Part shown: piece by piece, positions 55,859 through 64,000 of the stretch
Layout: each line of letters opens with the position of its first letter
How positions within the stretch are numbered: the stretch's first letter is position 1
From: Periconia sp. R9002
Lineage: Eukaryota; Ascomycota; Dothideomycetes; Pleosporales; Periconiaceae
Direction of reading: 5' to 3'
DNA length: 64,000 nt
Assembly: GCA_023627715.1 (NCBI GenBank)
Contig: JAMAHW010000089.1
Location: forward strand, 62,001 to 126,000
Notes under the pieces: generated by a model
Told to the model about the DNA's origin: nothing
The model's input: only the letters and a program-made list of their open reading frames with translations
Database searches by the model: none
Translations under genes and position numbers: made by a program

Positions 55859-57009
55859 TTACGCATATGAGTTGCCCATTGCAGCTCCGAAGAACCTGAT
55901 GAATCCTTCAAACTCGTTTAGGCCGGTAGAATCCCCTTGATTATGCGCTATCCGTTCCTCAACCTCTTTCGTCCGTTTCGCAACCTCAGCAGGAATATAC
56001 ATCCTAGCCAACGATTTTTCCAAGTGGGCGCTCAACTGCTCAAGAAACTCGTGCTTTTTTAACTCGAAGGCCGCCTTTGGACCCTGTAATATAGCGTTGA
56101 ATTTTCCGCTATGCCGTGTTACCCACACAGGGAGCCAGTGCTCTAGTGCTTTGACCAACACTTCCTTCTCAGCCACCTGGGAGACCAAGGATTTGACAGG
56201 ATATCTCATTTGATTATAGAAGACTTTATGGCGAATGTAACCAAGCTCGTTTACTCTGTCGACCTTGCTTATTCTCTGCTGGAAGCTTCCCCAGGAGCAC
56301 AAAGGCTCGTAGTAGCCAAATTGTGCTCCAGTTGGGTCTATGGCCCAGACTTCCCCCTTTTCCAGTACAACTCTGTACACATTATGGTGCATGGACTGTG
56401 GTGTACTGGTCTTTGGGCCATGAGTAGGCCCAAAGCAGATTCGCAACCGGTGTTTGACCACGCTGACAGCGACTTCCTTTATCTCCGAGCAAATATCTTT
56501 GTATTATGTTAGAATAGCTAAATATGGGATGCAATTCGCTATAGTGGAACCTGACCTTGTAGTAGCTCTGTGATAAAACTATGGAGAAACACCATAGCTT
56601 CCATGCATGCTGTGTGCACTAAAGCAGACTCAAGTATAGCTTGATCTTCGAACAAATGAGCCGGGAAGGGCCTCAGGTGCTGAGCACAGAATGGGTTCGG
56701 TAGAGGCCCAGTTAAATCAACTGCTGTATCTTCTACATGTACTGATGTGATGTTGAGCGTTGTCGCATGCAATTTTATCTTGTAGATGATAGCTTGGAGT
56801 AATAATGCCGCTCTACTTAAGGATTTTCGAGCTTGGAGCTTCCGGCATTCTGTTTTGTGTCGACGCCAATCCGATTTTTGACAACGGAAGCTACAGTAAA
56901 GTGTAGGCACTGGGAGGTTGTCGTCATAAGCTGGTGCTCCCGAACATCCACTGCACTTCTCCATAGCTGGGCTATGGCAACGAATGCAGTTTCCAATCGC
57001 CATTGTCAT
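55859..57009 (-). CDS. MYND-type zinc-finger protein
   Basis: Exons on the minus strand 57009-56556 and 56496-55859, giving 363 residues. The N-terminal MYND finger is CIRCHSPAMEKCSGCSGAPA followed by PVPTLYCSFRCQKSDWRRHK-TEC, with the full Cys/His set (CxxC, CxxC, CxxxC, HxxxC) and a short insertion between the second and third pair. MYND fingers mediate protein-protein contacts. The remaining 300 residues are helical and unassigned (SLSRAALLLQAIIYKIKLHA; VYRVVLEKGEVWAIDPTGAQ; FHEFLEQLSAHLEKS-like tail). Fungi have many such MYND proteins of unknown role. The junction EOF reads ITELLQG-DICSEIKEVAV, phase 1. Two adjacent ATGs (57009, 57003) are possible starts. Confidence 0.88.
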
Positions 57010-57588
57010 CTAAGTTCGAGTATATATTTGTAATTTTTAGCTCATTTGTCGATTCTCATTTCGAGAAGCAATCGGATAGTTATCACTTGAGGCGGTGAGG
57101 TTGTGTTGATAGGATAGCTGTGAGGTATGCATGATCATACTTCATTTCATGCCAAGGATGTGATGTTGGATTGTGCGAGTGATGGAATGCCACGTGCCTT
57201 TAGTTGCGGGGTAGTTGGTGTAACCTGCGCGGTACGGTACCGCTTTGCCTATCGCATAGGGCAGAATGGCCTTCCTCGAAAGCGGGTTATACTGATCACT
57301 GAGTGAAGCCACGAAAAGGGTTTACTTTACATAGAGCACTAGTGAGCTTGGAGCACTACACGTAGTCTACCTTGGTTGGCCTGAAACTTTAGTGGTCAAA
57401 TAATACAAGAGCAGCAATATCTTTGCCACTATCGGTTGCTTTGTGGTCAATAATGATTAGGTCTTTTTAGGTTAGGGCTGGGTAAGACTGACTTGCACAC
57501 CACAAATGGGGGTACTAAATGAGTATTAATTGGTGTCTTTGTCGAATTGAATATCCAAAGTTGACCTAGGCGAGATGATGAAAGCATT
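57010..57588. other. Intergenic, AT-rich
   Basis: Presumed promoter of the MYND gene next to 57010. No other feature. Confidence 0.45.
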
Positions 57589-57857
57589 CTACATATCCAC
57601 TACCGATGTGTTCTTCTTTGGTACTTCCCACAGGGGTGGCAAGGACTGAGCCTCAGTTGGAGAAGGTGTCGCTACTTTTGCAAGTCGTGTAGTAGGCATA
57701 TATGTGAATCGTCAGGTCATCCATACTCTCTTACCCACAGAACCTGAGCTCGAGCTTTGCCGAGTCTTTCACCAATCAGTGGGTAAGGCGTGGAAAGAGC
57801 CTCACTATTAGAACTTTCGAAGAGTCCAAAGCCATTAGCAGCGGTCAATTGGGCCAT
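57589..57857 (-). CDS. Candidate micro-gene (61 residues, two exons)
   Basis: Minus-strand exons 57857-57735 and 57651-57589 join in frame (GTAAGA..CTGAG, 84 nt, with a GACCTGACG branch-like site). The protein starts MAQLTAANGFGLFESSNSEA and ends LPPLWEVPKKNTSVVDM. The codon mix looks plausible, but there is no domain or signal, and the product is very short. It may be the surviving part of a longer decayed gene. Confidence 0.22.
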
Positions 57858-58755
57858 TCAATCAACCCGTATGTACAGTCCCACTTCAGGCCGTGATGAA
57901 CTAAATTGATGTACCAACTACCTATTTCGTCCATTTTTGATCATCCTACTTGTAACTAACGACCAAGAACAATAGATACATGTCACATTTTAATGGTCAA
58001 ATTCAATAGGAAAGGGGGATAGAGGGTATTAGATGGTAAAGACGGCATTAAGGGACTAATCAGGCAAGCCTTTTTGTGCGATCATAATTCTAATTTCACT
58101 TTATTTAGGTAGTATAACCGCAGCGCAGCCTAATTAAAATACCAAGGACCGATTATCAAAAACAAAATAAAGGCGGGTACGAAGACCTACTCGGGCAAAG
58201 ATGCACCCGTCATATCAATTCCACATGATCAGGATGGGAATATCGAAAGCATCAAGCTACTATGGAGAAGCACCTTTTCATATTACATCAAATTACGTGA
58301 TATGGCTTTATTGCTAAGGCCTTTGCTAAGGGGTAGGGCAGAGCTGTGTTGTACCTTTGGGGTGAAGTCGCATTCGCTGGCCACTGTGCAATTGATGTAC
58401 ACACACGCGCACGTAATAAGTTTTACGTAGCCTCGCCTCGCCTCGCCACAACCAGGCAGCATCCATCAACCTACGCGATCACGGCGAGAACCACACCCAA
58501 CCGAACGCAAGCCTCGGCGTCAGCCAAACTCCGCCCCAATGATCACCAACAAGGATGCGGTTAGGCATCAGCCAACAGCAAGCACCGCCACATTTTTAAT
58601 CCCACCTCACCACCCGCGCGTTGTCCTTAGGCATCAATCGACCACACCACACCACTCGTTTGAAAATCTTGTCTACGGCGTAGCATAATAATAAATCCCC
58701 CCCTTTTATTTTCTTCATCAAGGAAAAGGAAATGACGATGGATGTTTTGACTCAT

Positions 58756-58795
<40 letters not shown>

Positions 58796-61040
58796 ACCAA
58801 CCTATGTATACGAAATGACTCGAAAAGCATCACTCTCATCTCATCCCAACGGAAATAAACCACATGCACCTTCAACAACCATCCCGACTTTTGATTCTGT
58901 TCGACCACCGCTGTTGAGTACTTGATTAGGAATCAAGATCCGACTCCATCCGCGCACTGCGTTATTACGGTAGGTAGCACCTAGGTACCCACCCACTACG
59001 GAAATGTACGTCCATAGGCTCCAACGCGTCCGCGCGCGGTCACATGCCCTAGCGTAGCTACATAGGTAAATACACGTGCGCGATTTTTCGCTGAGGCGAG
59101 AACTGGAAATGTTGGAATGTTGGGCATCCAATAGGGAAGAGCTTTAGACGAACATGTTTCTTTTTCCAGGATGGAATTGGGGAGGTTTCATTTCCGACGA
59201 TGAAGAAGAAGGATGTATGACTCCTTCTTTTGGAGGATGGGAAGGGGAGATGAGTGAGGCTGGGATGTGTAGGTACCTACGTACATACCTGTGTATGGAT
59301 ACACGGCAGTGGCGGGATTTTGCCTTCATTAGGGCAAAAGAAAACTTGCCTCCTCTGCGTTTTTTTCTTCTTGCATTTTTTTTGGTTGTTGGATAGGTAC
59401 CTAGGAGGCCGCATATCTGCCTAAACGTGAACGACGTCGATCTTGGAAGTGCTAAACATGGAAATGTGAGAGAAGTGTAGTATCACCATATCGTAGTACG
59501 CCAGGCATCCATCCATCCATCCACACATCCCTCGTTTTCCAGAAGGAGAGGCCTACACTTCCTCGACACTTCTTCCCGCTATGACCCATCATACTCCTAC
59601 TCAACTATTCAGCTACCCCCTTCATCTCGCTTCCATCCTACTTACACAAAATAACCCAACACCCTCCTGCCCAAGAAGTAGGCAACAGCCCCCTCTCCCC
59701 CTCTACCCAACCATCCATTCGCCCACACACCCACGCTCACCATTCCCGCCTACACTTCTAAATATACAAACACATCCCAGCCGACTACAGTACCGCCTAC
59801 AACACACACCAGACTCATCCACGTGCTCGCAGCAATTAGGCATCGTATCGTAAGTAAGAAACGGAGCAACTTCCGAGCAAAAAGGGCGAATGATGACCAC
59901 CACATGCTGTCTGGTTGGTTGTACGAAGGGGGGAAGGAGGGCGGATTAGTTGCCTTACCTTAGTCTACCTTACCTTTCTTTGATGTACGCCCTTTCCATC
60001 GCCCTAATAATCGGAAAGATGGTATCTCTGCATCACATACCCATGAGCAAACCGAACCGGTGGGAAATGCGAGAATGCGCAAACGGGGGAGGGGGAAAGG
60101 GTAGTTTGATTACGGTTTGGGTGTTGGGGATGGATTGGTCGTAATTACCCGTTCAGGCCCCCAAAACGGGGTTGTTGTCTTTGATTTACGTAGGTAGGTA
60201 GGTAAAGGTGGGTGGGTGTGTGTGGGTGGGTAGGTAGGCATCAAGGGCGGCCGCCGGTGAGGGAAAAAGAAGAGGGGAGGGTGATTTGCTGTTGCTTGCT
60301 GCTTCTTGTGGGGATTTGGTAGATCATGTGTTAAGGTATACACGCACACTTGATGTTTGGTTTATTGTGGAGCACGTTTGAGCAAAAGGAAGATGGGTTT
60401 ATGTTATGTAAGATACAAGTGGAATGTTTGATTTACAAAGTTGGTATTGGAGTGAGTGTAATGATTCGACCATCTATCGGACAGCGTAACCGCAAATGCA
60501 TGCATGAACAAAACATCATACATGCATATGCAACAACCGTTTCTAAGTTTAGAAAAGAAAAAAGCGGGGTTAAACTCAAATCAATAGTTACAAACTTTCT
60601 GGAGGGGATTCGTGATACTCGTGGCGTGGCCAGACGCATGTGTGGTGGTTTCTCGTCCCTTTCTCTCTCCACCCTTTGCAATCTCTGTACATCATTCCCA
60701 TACGTTTATAGACAAGAGGAGAGGAACGATAAAAAATCAAATGGAATATGTGCAAAAAAAAGAATATCGAGACGCTCAAAGGAAGTATATACAAAAGAGC
60801 GTCTTTCTACCAGAGAAAGGAAGTTGGATATCGTTGGCAGTGGAATGGAAAAAAAGGGAAAAAACGAGAGCAATATATAAGTAACTCCCCTCTCTCTCCT
60901 AGGAGATGCCAACACCCTTTGTGTGCAATCTATCCCTTTTGAAACCCTTTGTTGTCCTCCCCCTGAGATTAAAAATTGAGAAATGAAGAAATTAGTTGAT
61001 ACAGTGTGTCGTAAAGCGTATTGGGAAGTCGTAAAGGTTG
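57858..61040. other. Gene-poor region with simple repeats
   Basis: About 3.2 kb with no supported gene. It holds a CA microsatellite, a CATC repeat near 59,505-59,522, a TAGG/GGGT-rich tract at 60,191-60,240, and TACCTAGGTA-like palindromes near 58,980, 59,270 and 59,395. The C-rich stretch at 59,580-59,830 may be 5' UTR or promoter of something undetected. Confidence 0.5.
58761..58793 (+). repeat. CA dinucleotide microsatellite
   Basis: An uninterrupted run of about 16 CA units. Confidence 0.97.
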
Positions 61041-63767
61041 TTATCGTCGTGCTTGTTGGAGTGCCATCACCGCGGCTTCAAGTTGATGAAGACGGCTATC
61101 CTTCTCCTCGTTCTCTCGTCGCAGACGCTTAATCTCGGCGCGGAGATCAGACTCCTCACCAAGCTCGGGGAGCGCAGACTCTGAATTGCGTTTCCGCTTC
61201 ATCAGGTTTTGTGGGCCCTCCTCTGAGGGAACTTCGAGGATACGAGGGAAGGGTGGCTCGGAAGGCATGCGAGATTCACCGAGAGCGGGTCCGTAGATGC
61301 TGTCGGAGCGTTGGATGATGAGGTGGCCAAGATCTGCAGACATGCTCGTCCTCCGGTGAACGCGGCGGATGTGTTCTGCGAGGTTCTCCTTGCGTGTGAA
61401 GCCTGATCCGGAGCTGCGCTTGCAGTCGGTGAAAGGGCAGAAGAGGGACTTCTTAGTTCCACCATGCATCTTGTGCACTTCGCGTTCGTGGCGCAAGAGC
61501 CCGCCGCTGTAGGTGAAGCCTTGAAGCTTCTCGCAGCCTTGGACGTTGCATTTGTAGGGGCGATCGTGCTTGTCCATGTGTTTGCTAGCGAATGTTAGAG
61601 TTGTACTTTGGGTGTTATGTGAAGAGCTAACTCACCTCCACTCGCACTTTCGATCGAATGTAAGACCAGTGCAGTCCTCATGCTTGCAGATCATCTTTCC
61701 GTCCGAATTCCTTGGAGGCTCCTCGGACCGTTTGTAGGAATGGTTGTTCTTCCTCCCGGGAGAGCCGACCTCGTCACCGAACTGCGAAACGGAGGAGCGA
61801 TCCTCTGAGGGTTGTCGCGAGTGTCCAACAGAGTGAGCCATGGAAGGACGTCGGTCACCGGCGGGAGAGAGAAGTGGCGAGTGGCCGCCCGCCATACTAA
61901 CGGGGGTCGGGAAATTGGAGTTGACCGAGTTGATAGAGGAATTGCGCTCATGTTTAACATCGCGAGGAGAGACAGGCTCCAGCGGTTGGCAGTTTCCCAT
62001 GTTGGATTCGATGAAATGGTTGAAAGTTGTGTTGAGAGGTGACAGGGCCTGAGGCTCTTGAGTAGTTGCGGGATATAAAGTGTTGTTAAAGGACGCGAAA
62101 TCTTGGTGTGGCGCAGCAATGCCCTCGCTATCCGCGCTCCCGATGACTCTAATTTTCGGCGGAGGAAACGGAGCAGTCGTCAGATGACTCGTAGGCGTCT
62201 GTGGCGAAGAATTATGTGGAAGATTCAACCAAGTTGGGTTGAGATGGTTGTCATCAAAGTGTTGGGGGAAAACTGTAAGAGGAGTGGTGGCGTTCCCCGG
62301 GGTGTTGTCTTGGAGGTAATAGGAATTATGATTGAAATTGTTGATATTCGAGCCTGCTGGGACAGGCGGGCAATAAGTACTACTCAGGCCTGGAGGTCGT
62401 CAGTCTCCATCGCACCGGGAACCACAGGCTGAAACCGAACGCAGAGTAGCGTGGTGGACGTGTGAAGTAGGCAGAAGAGTGGTGAGTCAGTGACTTACCG
62501 AAAGATCCCTGTCCGGCCCCGGCACGTGACAGGTCTTGGCCCTGTGGCGCGAATTCCAAATCGGCCGGATCCCAATCATCCGCGTTTCGCAACCTGAGGA
62601 TGTCTCCATTGTCTCCTCCGCCCAAACCGACGTTTTGGTGTCCTGGGGCTGGCTGTTGCGCTTCAGGTAGCGGATTCGTGCCGACTAGCTCCATTCCGAA
62701 GTTGAAGTCTGCTTATCGTCGTTAGAACCCGAAACTTTATGTCTCTTTGCGGCCAAGTAGGCGAGCAATGGATGGGAAAACTCACAGTCATTTGCAGCGG
62801 GCATGTTCCAGCCTGTAAGGTCGACATTGCTCAAAATTGCGTCCTGGCTCACGCGAGTATTGCTCTTTTGGGCACTTGCTTGACTGTTGGGAGAGTTGTA
62901 AAACATCCAACAAACACCCCATAGTACCGCCAGCGATGGCTTAATGGTCCATGGAAACGTCGAGAGCGGGCGCGGTTTGTCAGAAAATTCAGTAAACCAA
63001 GCCAACAACTTGTGTTGTTTCTTGTCGTGATTACCCAGAAGCAGCGCCTCGACAACTTTTCGTTCCAGTGCACTGATCAGCTGCGCCTGCAATTGGAAGA
63101 GCAAATGTTCGTAGTTGGCAATAAATGTCTCGTCGAAATTCAGTCCCGCATACTGGCCTTGGACAATGAGCCATTCATCATCAAACTGCGAACGACAGGC
63201 ACAAATCACGTTGATAGCCTCATGCACTAGGACAAGCGCCTGAGTGATGTCGTTCAACGAGCATCCATGAAAATCCAATACGGTTTTCTGCTGGAGGAAC
63301 AGCTCATGGTTGCTCGCGACAGCGGACAGGGGGCTACCGTAATGGCCGAGGCTTTCGTCCACAGCATGTAGCATACTAGTCTCGAGGCTTAATGATTGCG
63401 AACAGAATAACGACGGTTCATGATTGACGTACTGTTGCACCTCCCCGCCAAAATGGTTTTGAATCGCAGCTTGACTCTTTCCAGCGGTTTGCAGTTTCAA
63501 ACGCGGGCGGGTTCTAGCGCGGCCATTGTTCCAATTCTTGCAAACGCGATCTGGCGCATGATTTGATAACTTCTTCTGAAGCCCTCCGTGTGGCAGACCC
63601 TTTGCGAGTCTGGCAAGGGCCTTGGATTCGAGGCCGAGGCATTTCTGTTTTCCAAAAATAGACGGCCCAGAGCGAGGCTTGAGGCGACGACGAAGCTGAT
63701 AGACAATCTGGAGAACCTTCAGGGTCAAGACGATGCTCGGTTTGGAGCGGTGCTGTTGGATCGCCAT
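61041..63767 (-). CDS. C2H2 zinc-finger factor with large N-terminal region
   Basis: Exons on the minus strand: 63767-62786, 62708-62499, 62356-61636 and 61584-61041, giving 818 residues; all four join in frame. The first 330 residues are helical, with no domain I can name (LVLVHEAINVICACRSQFDD; NYEHLLFQLQAQLISALERK). A Ser/Pro/Asn-rich middle follows. The zinc-finger block near residues 620-720 contains MICKHEDCTGLTFDRKCEWS-KHMDKH (across the last junction), YKCNVQGCEKLQGFTYSGGL-LRHEREVH and FCPFTDCKRSSGSGFTRKEN-LAEHIRRVH: three C2H2 fingers. A C-terminal coiled coil (DLRAEIKRLRRENEEKDSRL-HQLEAA) ends the protein. Probably a nuclear regulator. The acceptor of exon 3 is a CAGCAG pair, so Ala may be present or absent there. 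The start at 63767 is uncertain; an upstream exon cannot be excluded. Confidence 0.85.
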
Positions 63768-64000
63768 CGCGTCGTAAGTACCAAAGGCTTAGAGGTGTAA
63801 GCGATGACCGAAAGACGGCCGACGCCATATCGAAGAAGTGCTTGTATGATATACATAGCTGCTGGCACATTCGTCATGGTGTGAGAGCAGGCTGTGGAGA
63901 GCCTCAGGATACTCTTGGGAGGGTTCACCGCCCGCTTGACAAGGGCGTGGGGTCATCGCAGCCAATCAAATTTGTGTAACGCTTGCACCGCCACCGACGG
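63768..64000. other. Upstream of the C2H2 gene, to window end
   Basis: Possible promoter or first exon of the C2H2 gene (a frame opening MASAVFRSSLTPLSLW lies at about 63,828 on the minus strand). Not resolved. Confidence 0.35.

Noticed and set aside
1..64000. Search for a secondary-metabolite cluster, CRISPR array or rRNA operon
   Set aside because: Two MFS pumps and several regulators are present, but no PKS, NRPS, terpene synthase or other core enzyme. No direct-repeat/spacer pattern or rRNA-like sequence was seen.

Overview
The window looks like nuclear DNA of a filamentous ascomycete (Pezizomycotina). Most genes are split by short (about 45-150 nt) GT..AG introns with CTAAC/CTGAC-like branch sites. 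Families typical of that group are present: a bZIP-DUF3425 factor, a Clr5-TPR protein, MFS efflux pumps, fungal C2H2 regulators and an AA9 polysaccharide monooxygenase relic. I could not fix the class from sequence alone. All exon models below were built by hand from splice signals, frame continuity and protein motifs.

Layout. (1) 0.3-9.7 kb: a small coiled-coil protein, a macro-domain protein, a divergent pair (bZIP-DUF3425 factor and an alpha/beta-hydrolase fold-3 esterase), a very basic hypothetical protein, and the mitochondrial NADH-cytochrome b5 reductase Mcr1. (2) 9.7-13.2 kb: an AT-rich stretch, a secreted orphan, and two adjacent small genes that look like diverged paralogs, separated by a five-copy 15-bp tandem repeat. 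(3) 13.5-15.7 kb: acetoacetyl-CoA synthetase. (4) 15.7-27 kb: gene-poor block with one weak two-intron candidate, a decayed AA9 LPMO gene, a seven-exon MFS transporter, a degenerate C-rich repeat array, and a 342-bp inverted-repeat element ending 46 bp past the EFL1 stop. (5) 27-39.9 kb: the ribosome-maturation GTPase EFL1, a small signal-peptide/membrane ORF interrupted by an in-frame TAG, a double-PH protein, a three-exon C2H2 protein, and divergently from it a Clr5-TPR protein of 818 residues. (6) 40-44.5 kb: an MFS pump with a stop-free in-frame intron, a MITE-like 280-bp inverted-repeat element, and a possible small secreted protein. (7) 44.5-57 kb: a dense housekeeping block: Sam37/metaxin, eIF4E-like cap-binding protein, NOPCHAP1-like snoRNP chaperone, OBAP/DUF1264 protein, a small membrane protein, prohibitin-1, a GFA/CENP-V-type zinc protein and a MYND-finger protein. 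(8) 57-64 kb: a 4-kb region with little coding signal (microsatellites, one tiny candidate gene) and a large C2H2 zinc-finger factor.

Functional themes. The housekeeping genes fall into mitochondrial maintenance (Mcr1, Sam37, prohibitin) and ribosome/translation functions (EFL1, NOPCHAP1-like, eIF4E-like). They are not arranged as one pathway. The accessory material (orphan paralogs, LPMO relic, transporters, inverted-repeat elements, Clr5-TPR gene) lies mainly between 10 and 44 kb. No complete biosynthetic cluster, CRISPR array, rRNA or convincing tRNA was seen.
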